Origin: Cordia subcordata
Taxonomy: Eukaryota; Streptophyta; Magnoliopsida; Boraginales; Cordiaceae
Assembly: GCA_028554755.1 (NCBI GenBank)
Contig: JAPTOF010000012.1
Span: 3,761,001-3,825,000, forward strand
Direction: 5' to 3'
Length of the DNA stretch: 64,000 bases
Shown: piece by piece, positions 15,696-27,689 of the stretch
How the letters are laid out: the number at the start of each line of letters is the position of its first letter
How positions within the stretch are numbered: the first letter of the stretch is position 1
Made by a program: the position numbers and the translations under genes
Notes under the pieces: generated by a model
Database searches by the model: none
Told to the model about the DNA's origin: nothing
What the model saw: the letters and a program-made list of their open reading frames with translations, nothing else

Positions 15696-17041
15696 CTCTG
15701 ATATGGGAAAAAAAATTCTTAAGAGAGTGTGGTGGAAGAACTATGTGTAAACATCAGACTTCAAAATTGTCTCCATGGGATTGAACAAGAATACAAGATG
15801 TCCCTTCATGTAATGGTGTAATAATTAACTAGCGTTGCTGGTTAAGGAAATGATAGAGAAAATATTTTGATTGGCTGAGGAATGCAAAAATAGAGTGAAA
15901 ACTAGACTAATGTTTGTGGATAGAATCTCAGTTCACGTACTAGTGGACGAGATGAGACCACGTCAAGAGGTTTGTATTTGGCTAAAATACGAAGTCCATT
16001 AAAGGGTGATTTGATTTCTGAGTGAGGATTCAAAGAAGGGTCAAGTTTATTGTAATTTACTTTGATTTGGTGTTAAATTAGTTACTCTTGTAAAGTGTCT
16101 GATGATGATCCACAAACAGCAACCGTAAACAACAATTGATGATTGTTCCTGCAAGACAACAAATGTTAAATGTCAGTGTGATGTTGGCTAAAATTCTGCA
16201 ACGACCAAGTTCGAACTTGCTTACCAATATGTTAGTTATTTTGGGAGAGAGAATCTTCCAATTTTGGTATATATGAACAGTGTATACCAAAAACGTTCCC
16301 CTAGTTCTTCTCCTCCCACGGACGAAGACAAGATTAGTTGGGGTTAAAAAAAGAGAATTTAAAAGTTACATATTCATATATGAATTAGTTTTGCTTGTTT
16401 AAGTAATAATTCAAGTTAACCATTTGCATGGATGAATTGGGTTGTTGATTTGGAGTTTCGAACCTGAGAAATAACGAACTAATAACTTAATGTATACAAA
16501 AATAAGGTATTAAGGTATTTGGCTTGTTATGCTAATAGCACTGTTGGAATACCCTTGAACAACTATCATTTTTTTTTTTGAAAATTTTTATGACTAAAAG
16601 TACCTTCCAAGTCACAAATATTTAAATCCAAAACACCTAATTTTAGCTGAAAGAAGCATTGCAATCAAACAAGAGGCGAAGGGAGTTGCTCAATTTAAGT
16701 CATTTCACAATTTCTTCTTAGACTCGAGAAGATGACTGGAGAATGAGTAAAACCTTGTAAATCTACTGCGAATGCTTCTAGGAGGATGTTTGGTGGTATA
16801 TATAAGTATCTAAAATAAAAAGATCATGAAAATATTTTTTCGTTTTAAATATTTATAAGCACATAAATAAGCAATGTCAAATACTGTCTAGACATTATTA
16901 ATTATCTTGAGTCTCATTTTAAAACTAACAGATATTAGTGGAGTAGTTCAAGACCTCGTATATAATATAATTTATGTCAAAATTTCAAGGAAAAAAAAAA
17001 GAACGCAGCCTTAGATAATTTCTACATAAGCAGTTCGCAAT
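15696..17041. other. Intergenic, PsbP-like promoter to tRNA-Glu
   Basis: The left few hundred bases should hold the promoter of the minus-strand PsbP-like gene. The remainder is AT-rich with no recognised gene; short open frames have no family signature. The 20 bases before the tRNA contain a CAA motif, as is common near plant tRNA transcription starts. Confidence 0.4.
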
Positions 17042-17113
17042 TCCGTTGTCGTCCAGCGGTTAGGATATCTGGCTTTCACCCAGGAGACCCGGGTTCGATT
17101 CCCGGCAACGGAA
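17042..17113 (+). tRNA. tRNA-Glu (anticodon UUC)
   Basis: This is a 72-nt cloverleaf without intron. The acceptor stem TCCGTTG pairs with CAACGGA (17106-17112), followed by discriminator A (17113). The anticodon arm TCTGG-CTTTCAC-CCAGG has anticodon TTC at 17075-17077. The T arm is CCGGG-TTCGATT-CCCGG. Internal polymerase III A and B boxes (B box GGTTCGATTCC) are canonical. The discriminator and stem match plant nuclear tRNA-Glu. CCA is not encoded, as expected. Confidence 0.97.
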
Positions 17114-17114
17114 C

Positions 17115-17118
17115 TTTT
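17115..17118 (+). terminator. RNA polymerase III terminator of tRNA-Glu
   Basis: TTTT begins two bases after the discriminator, followed by further T runs (CTTTTTC), the usual polymerase III stop signal. Confidence 0.8.
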
Positions 17119-18846
17119 CTTTTTCTTGTTTGGCTTAACAACTTTGCTGAAAAATAATCAAGCGACTAAGTAATTAAATTTTATGTTGAAAAAAGTACAT
17201 ATTGATAATCTTTATTTATATAAAAAGATTCACTTTTTGGGTACTAGTCATTCACGGATTTCCTCTGTGAATGAATAGTATCTAAAAATAGCAATATTAT
17301 AATAAATTCTAAAAAAAGTGTGTGATTATCAATAAAAAATTATATAATATTTGTAATTTATGTTTATCTCATAGCAAAATAAAATTTTATATTTGCTCTT
17401 TTTTTTCTTTTTCCCTTCTCTAGCAAAATAATATGTTCTTTTTTTTCTATACTTCTTTGTTAATTACGTCTTTTAACTTTTATTTATGGTAGAAATTGGT
17501 TTGAATTTTTAATATTTTGAGTTTTAAGATAAAAAAATTGATAGAGTACTAAAAGTCTTAAAGTTCAAATATGGTAGAGAATCAGTTTGAGTTTCTGTGT
17601 TCAAATTTTTAAAATTTTTATTATTAAAATAAACGAAACTATTTGATTAGATAATTTTATATATACTCTATCTTTTTTGGCTTTCATTCTCAATCAAAAT
17701 GATGTGCACTTTCTTTTTTCATTTCTCTACTAATCAGACTTTTCTGCTTGATTTTTAATTTTTTTTTCCATTTTTAAGTCCAAAAAACTACTCAATTGGG
17801 TCAAAGAAGAGAATTTGATTGGATTTTAAGTTCAAATGTTTGAATTTTTAGAGTTAAAAAACTATTAAATTAAACATTTTAAATAATAAAAGTTGAGTAT
17901 TTTTGGATACTTGGGTTTAGGTTTTCTAAATTCAAGTTTTGATTTTTGATTATTGTTATTTATTAAATATATTATCCTAATTTAGACTAGATTAAAAAAA
18001 ATATAGATTTGTTAAATTGTATTATGCTAATTTATACTAAATTTGAAAATAGATTTTGGTTTGTACAAAGTGGAAATTGATTTGAATGAATTTTCAGGTT
18101 AAGAATTTTAAACTTCAAGAGCAAAAATAAACTTATTCAATTAGGTAATAAAAACTGTAAAACCCGATCATAATTTAAATACTTGGGTTTTGGTGTTCGA
18201 GTTTCTCATTATCTTTTTTATTTTGTATTTTTGTTTTTTTTGTTAAAATCGTACTATACTAATTGAGATTAAATTTAAAAAGATATAAAAATAGAAGAAA
18301 ATTCAATAATTGCAAAATCATCTCAAATAACATTAAAGTACTTATGAGAATAAAAATAAAAAAAAAAATAACTTTTCAATCCGATTCCTATATAAATTTT
18401 ATATATGAAATTCTAATTCGATTACATCAAGTACAACCCAAAAGAAAATTCAGATATTTTCACCCTCATATTCTACAAATTTTTTTTTTCTAATAATCAA
18501 ACTTATCTTAAATTGGTCAAAATAGTAAAAAGACAAAACTAATACATTTTTTTTTGTTTCAAATTTTTCAAAGAGATGTGTAAAGATAAGTATAATTTAT
18601 TTGACTCCTTACAAGATTATTGAATTTTTTAATAATTATTTATTAGATAATTAAATTTTGTATTCCAACAATATTGAGCAATATATCTGTGCCTTGCATG
18701 ACGTTAATTTACTAGTATAAACAAAAAAAAAAAAATGATAGAATAGAGGCTGAATAGTTACCATATTGAAAAAAGGTACATAAAATACAGAACTACAGTA
18801 TATTGTTATTAGCAGTACAGTTCAATGACTTTCAAACTTCTCCAAC
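17119..18846. other. AT-rich intergenic DNA downstream of the first CYP72A gene
   Basis: There is no gene here. From about 17488 to 18160 a drifting unit (GAATTTGAT/GGTTTGAATTTTTA ... AAAAACTATTNAATTA ... ATTATGCTAATTTA) recurs roughly every 250 bp, so much of the interval is an old tandem repeat. The last ~100 bases are probably the 3' UTR of the minus-strand P450. Confidence 0.45.
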
Positions 18847-19948
18847 CTACATTTTGTGCAAGATAAAGTGAGCTCCAAACTGAGGCTGAATAGTTACGAG
18901 AGTGTAAGGAGCATGGGCATAGGAGGGTGAAAGGTGAAATGAGAAGCGTTGCAGAATCATCGCCAATGCTAATTTTGCTTCAAGCATAGAGAAGTTTTGT
19001 CCAATGCATATCCGAGGTCCCCATCCAAAAGGGAAGTATGTGACTTTGCCTCTGGTTGCCTTTGACACTCCTTCACTAAATCTCTCAGGCTTAAACTCTT
19101 GTACATCGGCCCCCCATATTTCGGGGTCGTGATGCAACAAGATTGCTGGCAATTGGATAAGCACTCCAGCAGGCAGAGATAGGTTTCCTAACTTGAGGTC
19201 TTCAGTGGTTGTCCGACCAAGTACACCAATGGGTGGGTATAGCCTCATAACCTCGTACAAAATCATAGTTACCTGTTAAGAAACTTCACACTTGAAGTCA
19301 CTACTTAACAGTGGCGGAACTAGGACCCAAGCATCAGAGAGGGCATATTTGTGTGTAAATCTTTCACGTAAATGAAAATAATTATATAATATATATTAAT
19401 TGATATATTAATGACATATTGATACACAAAAAACATAAGAGAATAACTAGAGTTATTACAAATAGAACTACATTTTATAACAGTCCTTTGATATAACTTT
19501 AGATTTTAAACTGTTAATATTCAATGCAGTCTTAGTGTTATTATAAATTATTAATTGCAACTATTTTCTTTTATTTTTCTGTCGTTTTTTTCTTTCTTGT
19601 TCATGGCAAAACTAATTACATAAAAATATTTATCCTAAATTTATTTTTCTGTTTTTTTTTTTTAATTGAAAACTCTAAAATGAAAAAAAATAACACTCTC
19701 GTCAAGATTATGAACAGGTGCATCTTCCTCGCGAATGGGTGCACCCCGTGTAATTTGGCCTCACGTTATAATAAAATCAAGTGAATGTGGCTCCGCCACT
19801 GCTACTTAATGCATGGTTGTGCAATCTTGAATACCATCTGTTACAAGGTACATATTTGATTGAAGCATAGCAGAACGGTAGGCTACGCGATGTCTTATAA
19901 TGCATTAAGCAGAACGGTGCGCTAGGCGATGTAATTTATTTCCAATGG

Positions 19949-19993
<45 letters not shown>

Positions 19994-22489
19994 TGAACGA
20001 AGTAACATTGGGGGGACGATGAGTACTTACGGTTTTCAGGTGATTAAGTTGTTCATAACCGGGTTTCTCATATCCAAATTCTTGCAACACCTCTTCTCTG
20101 GCACGATCCTGCCACTCTGGATGTTTACTCAATAAAACCATCGTCCACACAAGCAACGCTGAAGTTGTTTCCTGCCCGGCAAAATAGAATAGTTTGCACT
20201 CTTCTATGACCTCTTGGATACTCATGCCCCAACTTTTGTTCCCATGTTCTTCGATTTCTTTGAAATTGGACTCCAGTAAGACGCCCAATAGATCATCGCT
20301 CCCGACTTCCCCTGCTTTCATTGCCTTAACTCTCTTATCGATAATGCCTCTTATCGAAGCTTGAACTTCGTTGGCAATTTCCTTCATTCTCCTGTTCCTC
20401 TTAGTTGGTAAAAACCTGCAATCAAAAACATTTAACAAAACAACCGAGAAAAGTTGTGACGTGAAGTGATAGTTGATTAATAAATGACAAAGATGAGACC
20501 TGATAAAAATGGTACTTATTTAGATACCATACCTTACTCCGGGTGTGTACATATATGTATATATATTTCAATCAAGAGACCATAATCGCCACGGTATCAT
20601 CCCTAAACACTAAAACAAGAGAATCGGTGATAAGAGTAGGATAAGAAAGAGATGACGTTACCTCATCCCAGGGATATAAATCGACCTCACAACATGCATG
20701 AAATGCTGAGCTTGTTCCTTTTGCAGTTCAAATATCTTTCTTCCTTCTTCATAGTTACTGCCAAATGCTGTGCGTGAAATTGCATCGCTAGTCAAGGTTT
20801 GGAGATAAGGCCAAACATCCAACTCACACCATCCATTTGGTGAAGCAATAGCAATCTCCTCCCATTTGCTTATCATCTCAGTGGAACACATTAAAAAAGC
20901 TGGTAGCATGTGCTGTGCAGAAGAAAGAAATTGTACGCGGAAAACCTCGTTAGCAGCACCAATTTTCTGCTACCCGTACTCAAATATATGAATTTAACGA
21001 GCAGCAAAAATCATCAAACTAAGGACCTTTCGTGTTTGATATGTCATTGACAATAGCAGCAATATTAAAAAGGGTACCTTGAGTTTCTCCAGATGGAAAG
21101 CTGGATTTATTATTTTTCTGTGCTTAGCCCATTTATCATCCTCCAAGGTTACTAGTCCTTGAGCGAGCAATTTTGTAAGTGGATTAGCTGGAGTCTTGTG
21201 ATACTGATCATTCTTGATCATGATTCCCTTTACAAGATCAGGATCCAGGATAAGCACAGCTGGTGTTGGCCCCAGCCATATGAACGAGTTTTTGCCTGCA
21301 AATTACAATTAAACTAGCTGTGTAAACCAATACTTAACAGGTATAACTAAACTAAGCAAAAGATACAAAGCTATGTCATAGATCATTGGGAAGAATAATC
21401 GTTGATGAAATATCTTCCTAATAATTTCAACATTCAGAAGAGACGTTAAAGGCATTATGTTTTACACACTTGCATTAGTGCTCTGTTCATCAAGTTATTT
21501 GATTATCAAAAGTAACAAAAAATGAAGTTGATTAGAAATGAATTGAAGGTGCAAAGCATAGTCTGCCTTACCCAAACCACATCAAATATGAGAATCTGCA
21601 CATACTCAACTCATAGCGCGAAAGGCATACGCTGCAGCCCCAGAAGGATCTGGCAACCAACTTAACATTATCTCCGACTTCATCATACAAAAACTTTCAA
21701 TTTTCACATCTTCTATCGCGTTTTGATATCCATTTATTATCTTTAAAATTTCACTTCTAAAGTTCTCATTTCTTATAAGTCAACATTGAATTTTTGGATT
21801 TTGTTGAGATCATGAGAAGGGCTCATCAGTCTAAAACTGCTACAATTTGACGCATTGGCACACTCAAAAGATTGGTGAGTATTCGTCTTTGCATTGGAAC
21901 ATGGACAGTATTGAAATAAAGCACTTAATTAGAGCATATAAAAACAAAATTCATGTGCTGTGTTCAAGAACTAAAACTTCGAAATTTTTCTTACAGCAAT
22001 AGTAAGTGTCAAAAGACACGTGAGTAATGCTTTATAGTATCTCCTCTTCGTCACATATCTCATTTATACAGTAAAAAATCTATTACGGAAAAAAGATAAT
22101 ATATGATGGAACGATGAATGGATGATATATAACAATACTCGGGCTAATCAACATCACAGACTCAAATCACTGTAATCTGCAATAAACTAAACAACAAAGA
22201 TTATCCGAAACATACCATGCTTCTCAACAGTCTCAACGAAGTAGGGTTGAACTCTTGACACGATATCATCAGAGAGGTTGATTGGCTTAGACATGGCTTC
22301 TCCAGTCATCTTATCCATGTCTTTCAAGTCACCATGCAACAGCCTGTATGAGTTTCCATTAAGACCTTGCTTTCTGAGGATCCACTCAAGCTTCCTAGGC
22401 CTCAGCCACACCCAATCCAACACCCTCCATGCCAATATCAGAAAAGCAACACAACATGCTGCAGTTAAGTAGCTTATAAGCATCTCCAT
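18847..22489 (-). CDS. Cytochrome P450 CYP72A family, copy 1 (complete, five exons)
   Basis: Minus-strand exons are 22489-22216, 21295-21078, 20912-20662, 20415-20031 and 19272-18847. All introns are GT-AG and phases 1, 0, 2, 0 join to 517 residues, the normal CYP72A size. An N-terminal membrane anchor ([21 protein letters not shown]) indicates an ER membrane enzyme. The I-helix oxygen-activation motif AGQETT is at 327-332, the K-helix ExxR is EVMR (383-386), PERF is at 438-441, and the heme loop [12 protein letters not shown] has the iron ligand Cys465. All catalytic landmarks are intact. CYP72A members use NADPH and O2 via cytochrome P450 reductase to oxidise terpenoids and other specialised metabolites; the substrate here is unknown. 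Intron 4 carries a hAT element and a TA microsatellite. Confidence 0.95.
19309..19801. mobile_element. hAT-like MITE in intron 4 of CYP72A copy 1, perfect 8-bp duplication
   Basis: The ends CAGTGGCGGAAC and, reverse complemented, CAGTGGCGGAGC form the terminal inverted repeats. CTACTTAA lies on both sides (19301-19308 and 19802-19809), a perfect 8-bp target duplication. The 493-bp interior is AT-rich with no open frame. The insertion lies 36 bp from the exon-5 acceptor without disturbing it. Confidence 0.9.
19951..19991. repeat. (TA)n microsatellite in intron 4 of CYP72A copy 1
   Basis: About 20 TA units in a row sit 40 bp inside the intron from the exon-4 donor. It is a likely length-variable site. 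Confidence 0.95.
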
Positions 22490-22535
22490 TTTTGTTTTGT
22501 CTATATATGATCATCTGTTATGGACTCCTTGTTGA

Positions 22536-22544
22536 TTTTTATAG
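22536..22544 (-). promoter_or_regulatory. Candidate TATA box of CYP72A copy 1
   Basis: On the minus strand CTATAAAAA lies about 50 nt upstream of the ATG. The surrounding block (GATTTTTATA on the + strand) is conserved in the 5' flank of CYP72A copy 3 (51001-51010) and of the exon-1 pseudogene at 53183, which supports a promoter role. No transcription start has been shown. Confidence 0.4.
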
Positions 22545-25500
22545 TAGCTTTAATTTACTGTTTTGCCATCTAACCATAACCATGAAGTAAAGATCAAGAA
22601 AAAGTAGTTGTCCGAATTCTGAACCACACGAGAAGCACCCGCATGGGTCTCTTTTTCTTGTAGTCATTTCATCCTTCTAGAATCCACCCCCTAAAACATA
22701 ATATTATATATATCAGCATCTTTTCTTATAGAGGGTTCTCATAATTACGCTTCTAGACGATTATGGTAGGAAAAAGACTCAATTTTGAAGTGAAAAATGT
22801 ATACACCTTTAGAGGGTTATTTATATAAATAATATGAAAAAAATTATTATTCTAGAACTAATAAGGTTTTGGAAGCAATTCTTAAAATAATATATTTGTT
22901 TTTGAAAAAGTTAAACTCTTTAAAAGGTTTGTCTTCTTTAAAGACAAACTTTTTTTGGTAAAAAATTACTGTCAAAATCTACAAATTCCTGATAAATTCT
23001 CTGTTATATTCTTACGTCAAATCTTACAAAAGTGAATATTATTCTTACGTCAAAATTGAAGTGCACCATAATGGAACCTCAATAGATTGTAAATTAAAAT
23101 GTATAATTTTTTATGGTAATGTTTACATATATATATGTATATATATATATATTATAATTATCATTCACATATTTTAACCCCCTCTCATTTGGACCCGAAA
23201 TAATAATGCTTGCATTAGGTCGATGGATAGGTTGAATTTGTGCCCAAAAACAACCAATGAGCTATCACTACCTGGAGTAGAAGTAGTTCTGTTGGACTGC
23301 TTGTGGAAATTTGTCATTATGGGATAGAATAGATGAGACACAACTTTAATAGGCTATTTGCAGGATAAGCTACCACATGAATGACGTGCAAGGTGAACGA
23401 ACGAGTTACACGTGGACATGAGCATAACATAAAGATTGGACCAAAAGTCTAATTTTAATATCATATTAAAAATTATTAAAATTGTATCAACCAATTAATC
23501 AATAAGAGGAATGACCTAACACTTTATATGATATACTTGAATCTTAATATATACATATTTTAACAATATAACGATTCCTCTAACTATGAATTACTTTACA
23601 ATCAAACTTGGCGACTTTCCACATATATTATCGGTTATGCATCTTCAAATAAAAGAAATGCGCATTGTTTTGCCACCTCGACAGTAAGTGATGCATAGTG
23701 AAATGGGGTCCGCATCATCAATTTGTCTAGAAGCAAAATGGACTACTACGAATATGTTTGAATTGATTTTTTTTTAAAATATTTGTTTTAATAATTTTTG
23801 AAAAATAATTTTTTTAAAAAAGCTGAAAATTCTGGTTTTTAAACAAAGCTGTATTTAAATTTTTTTCAGTGTTTAATTTTTTTAAAAATTAAATCAAATA
23901 ATTATTACAAATTTAATATAATTTTTTTAAAAATATTTTTCTAAAAAAATTAATCCAAACAGACCCTATATCGCTTAGTGGACAAAGACCAACAAGCATT
24001 GTTCGAAATTTTTCACTGAAGTCAAAGAAAGGTGACATAATCCACGACGCATGAGAAATAGTTTCATAATTTTCTCATGAAACCGTTAATTTGTCTTCTA
24101 ATTGTGCCTGTCCATTACGACGAAAACTTTATTACAATCCAGGGGAGGATTTAGACATGCAATGACACGTGCCACTGTTGCGGAAATTGTATGTTTTTTG
24201 TGAACGTTGTGAAACGTTTTTAGGAAGCTTCCATTATTATATGAGATTATCAATGACGCAAATGAGCCTAATAGTAGAACACACACGAAACTTTTTGGTA
24301 TATTTCGTAAATGGCAAAATCTCATGAGTTTTCTTTCTTTAATTTTTTTTTCAACCCTTGCACCACGGCTCCATTTCCAACCTAAACTATCGTTCCTCGT
24401 AGAATTCAAATTCATGCCTTTACTCTTAAATAGCTTTAATTATTTGAGCTATCCCCTAAATTTCAAAGTCCCTTGAGATTTTTGTTTGATCTTTTTGTGC
24501 AAAAGGGGATAATTGCTCAATTGTTATACAATGTTACACACATATACAACATTTTCACGCATAGAGATGTATAGACACACATTCACTAATGCTATGTGCA
24601 AAACATAAATATAATTAAAAATACTTTTATAAATTTAAATTTTTAGATGAGATGTAACTCTAATATAGTATAAACAAGATTTAAAACCAGAGTTCATTTG
24701 CACGTGAGCAGCATATATAAGCATAATAAATAAATATAACTAAATTCTCTATACAAGTTTAAACACATTAAAATTATGTACATACAAGATTCATAAACAA
24801 ATTTTGTCTGCACAATAAAAACATATTAAACATAATAAATAAATATAAATAAATTCTCTTTATAATTTTAAACTTTTAGATAAAGTGATAATTGGAACAT
24901 GGCAAAGACACATATAGACACATGCTCACATCACACATTTCTAGCACACACACCCCAATGTGGTGTGGTTTCGCTAAGGCGGTCGAAATTCGGATGTGAA
25001 TTTTGTTTCTATGGCGACGTTATTATGCGTGCTAGAGGTGTAGGTTGGGATAAGGTTGTGGCGTGTGGGGATGGGGGAAAAATTTTGTAAGCATATGAAA
25101 TTTATGAGGTCGCATGTATATTTTTAATGTTTTTTAAATAAACAATAATGAGACTTGATTATGATCTTAGTTTTATTTTATATTAAGTTATCACTTCATT
25201 TAAAAATAAGTAAAATACTTGTTACCTTCACATGATCTGTGTAATTATCAAACTCGACCTCAATTTGGGCTCTGATATTTGGTAATATCATTTAAGAACT
25301 TAACCTATTGGAGGGATTGGTTATAATTTATTTGATGTGCTGAACAAAATATAAGTTGCTTTCTTGTGCCTATCTTGAGTTGAGTTGAGGACTTTGGTTA
25401 AACTAGTGCATGTATTGGAGGTGTATCGCTACAATTAAAATGTAGCAGTTGGCAATATTGGATTTCACTAAACACCGTGTATGAACAAGCATGGGGTGAT

Positions 25501-25671
25501 GCGCATTGGAGCCAATCAAACATTTATTTTTTTAAATATCAAGGCAGTTTTAGTCTGAAATATCAATTGATCTCCAGTGAGAACAAACAAAAAAATTACA
25601 TACGAGTACTAAATTAAGTTGACAGTGAAGGAAAAAAAAAAATTGGATTTGTCCCTCTATACTTAAACCTG
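22545..25671. other. Intergenic between CYP72A copy 1 and the first exon-1 pseudogene
   Basis: The promoter region of copy 1 comes first. At 23752-23965 the ends GTTTGAATTGATTTTTTTT and AAAAAAATTAATCCAAAC are inverted, suggesting an AT-rich foldback MITE. Between about 24600 and 24890 a block with CATAATAAATAAATATAA is present twice about 111 bp apart. Its context (GATAAAGTGATAATTGGAACATGG) resembles a retrotransposon LTR end, but no limits could be drawn. No gene was recognised. Confidence 0.4.
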
Positions 25672-25982
25672 GCTCCACCATTGAGCTTAGCCATGTCTCT
25701 CAGGTTACCATGCAATAGTCTCCATGAGTTTCCTTTAAAACCTTCCTTTCTGAGGACCCGCTCAAGCTTCCTAGGCCTCAGCCACACCCAATCCAACACC
25801 CTCCATGCCAATATCAGAAAAACAGCACAACCTGCTGCAGTTAAGGGCCTGTTTGGCTCTGCTTATTTTGGGGTTTATAAGTTCCAACAATAAAAAGCTC
25901 ATCTCATGTATTTTTTTTTTACTGTTGAAACTTATAAGCTTCAAAATAAGGAAAGCAAAACAGCCGGTAAGTAGCTTAACAT
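25672..25982 (-). pseudogene. CYP72A exon-1 fragment, interrupted by a Tourist-like element
   Basis: On the minus strand ATG at 25982 starts MLSYLTAAG. After removal of the 123-bp insertion, the frame continues into a membrane anchor, [28 protein letters not shown] and WRLLHGNLRDMAKLNG, clearly CYP72A exon 1. Homology stops near 25672, before the usual end of exon 1, and no exons 2-5 follow. The 5' flank to about 26150 also resembles the flank of copy 1, so a promoter-plus-exon-1 segment was duplicated. It is a dead fragment unless its promoter still drives a non-coding transcript. Confidence 0.85.
25845..25967. mobile_element. Tourist-like MITE inside the CYP72A exon-1 fragment
   Basis: It begins GGGCCTGTTTGGCTCTGCTT and its right end, reverse complemented, begins CCGGCTGTTTTGCTTTCCTT. 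TAA flanks both sides (25842-25844 and 25968-25970). CYP72A copy 1 keeps the uninterrupted sequence GCAGTTAAGTAGC at the same place, which is the empty site and fixes the boundaries. Length is 123 bp with no coding capacity. Confidence 0.85.
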
Positions 25983-26279
25983 TTCCACGTTTGTTTGTCT
26001 ATGTATATATGTTAATCATCTATTGGAGTTCTTGTTGGTTCATATAAGTAGCTTTAATGTTTTCTCATCTAACAATAACCAGTTATAGTAAAGCTCAAGA
26101 TAAAATTGTTGGGTGAACCACAAGAGAATTGAAGCACCAATGTCTTTGGCCAGTACAGAAAATCTATCTTTTCTTGAACTCATTCGCGCTTCTAGAATCG
26201 CCACTCAGAAAAGAAAAAAAAAGAAAAAGAAGAACAATAAATTAAAAAAAAAAATGCGCTTCTAGATGAATAATGCGGG
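25983..26279. other. Duplicated CYP72A 5' flank followed by an A-rich tract
   Basis: From 25983 to about 26150 the sequence aligns by eye with the flank upstream of CYP72A copy 1 (shared TTTGTTTTGTCTAT, TAGCTTTAAT and CTCAAGA-type words). An A-rich purine run follows at 26207-26253. Confidence 0.5.
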
Positions 26280-26978
26280 CATGGGCGGAACCAAGGGAGG
26301 GGGGGGGGTGTGGCAGCGGGGGCCCCGGCCACCCCTGCGGCCCCCAGCATTGAAAAATTATATTTTAGTATATATAAAATTTTTAAAAAATTGAAAAAAC
26401 CCTCTTATGGCCCCCTTAATTTTTTCACTTCTTTTGTTTTGTTTGAAATTGTTCGCATATATTTGTTTTTATGTGGATGATATTTCAATGACTATAAATA
26501 AGTAACTTTACAAATAAATTTTAGTAATCTTTAATTTATTTGTTCTGATGTCAAGTAGTTAGAGTAATTTTTTGTGACAAGATAGATTTAAAGCCTCATA
26601 AAATTTAGATAGCCATTCCATTAAAAATTTAGTTTATGCAGATACTCTTTTCATATATTATTTATGTATTTGTTTTGGCTAGAAAATTCCGCAAAGGAGG
26701 GTATAAGTTAATTTCATTAATAGAATCAGTATACTTTTTTTTTTATATAATTTATACTATGTTGCTAAATAATATTTTTTTACACTTGTTTATGTTTGAA
26801 AAAAACTAGCATCACTAACCTTTATTGTTATGATTATTGCTATATATAATATATTCTCTTTCATGTTAAAAAGCTGAAGCCTTGCTTTTTTATTTAACAT
26901 TATTTCGATGATCATTTTTCATTCAAATATGTATGTAGACCTTGGCCCCCGGACAAAAAATTTCTGGTTCTGCCTCTG
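26280..26978. mobile_element. Degenerate hAT-like element with GGGCGGAACC ends
   Basis: The left end CATGGGCGGAACCAAGG and the reverse complement of the right end, CAGAGGCAGAACCAGAA, are imperfect inverted repeats similar to those of the hAT element at 19309. The flanking octamers AATGCGGG and ATTGCAAG share five of eight bases, an eroded duplication. A G/C-rich block (26299-26345) follows the left end. No transposase frame is seen. Confidence 0.5.
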
Positions 26979-27306
26979 ATTGCAAGACAAAAGTTCACTC
27001 ACAAATTATATCTGCGAAGTAAAAAATGTTTACATTTTTAGATACATATAAATCTTTTACAAAAGAATTATAGATGTTTAGTTTATAATATATAATTACT
27101 TGCTTTTTCTCTAATTATCAGTTCCTTTACTATAAAATTTCATGTCTGAGGAGATATGTGAGTGGTTTGTAAATGAATATTGCAAATATTATTACTAATT
27201 TGAGTTAACCATGATGGAGCAGTTGATTCAAGACCCAAGTAATTATATATTATTTTTAGAATGTTTATGTATTATGCTTATAATATCAATCTCGATCATA
27301 GAATTA

Positions 27307-27551
27307 GAAGTTGTTTTATGCTTAAAATGCCAATTTCACTTACAGATTTGAAACTTGTGCTATCCTACAATGCCAATCTACTTAGAGGGTCTTTGGCTTT
27401 GTTAATTTTAGGTGCTTATAAGCATTTAGAAAAAGTACTGAGGCACATGTTTTTTACTGCTTAGGTGCTTATAAGCACCAAATAAACAAAGCCAAACACC
27501 CTTTCACAAGGTTGGAAGTTGTGCTATGCCACAATGCCAATTTCGTTCACA
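27307..27551. repeat. Three-copy short tandem repeat split by a Tourist-like element
   Basis: Units starting GAAGTTGTTTTATGCTTAAA (27307), GAAACTTGTGCTATCCTACA (27350) and GAAGTTGTGCTATGCCACAA (27512) each continue with AATGCCAAT. Units 1 and 2 are adjacent (period about 43 bp). Unit 3 is displaced by the 119-bp insertion. Confidence 0.7.
27385..27503. mobile_element. Tourist-like MITE, 119 bp
   Basis: The ends GAGGGTCTTTGGCTTTG and, reverse complemented, AAGGGTGTTTGGCTTTG pair with two mismatches. The stems extend through TTATAAGC motifs. The flanks are TTA (27382-27384) and TCA (27504-27506), a 3-bp duplication with one change. It belongs to the same family as the element at 25845. Confidence 0.75.
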
Positions 27552-27689
27552 AACAAAAAATCTTGATACGAGCAGTACAGTTTGCAATCAAACTTTGCAA
27601 CTTTTTAGATGTATTGTTTCTTTTTTATTTACAGATAGAATAATAAATGAATTAAGATGCGCTCGTATCATAATTATTTTATATTACTA

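Noticed and set aside
24899..25090. 63-codon frame with cysteines
   Set aside because: No zinc-finger spacing or homology recognised; sits in LTR-like repeat sequence.
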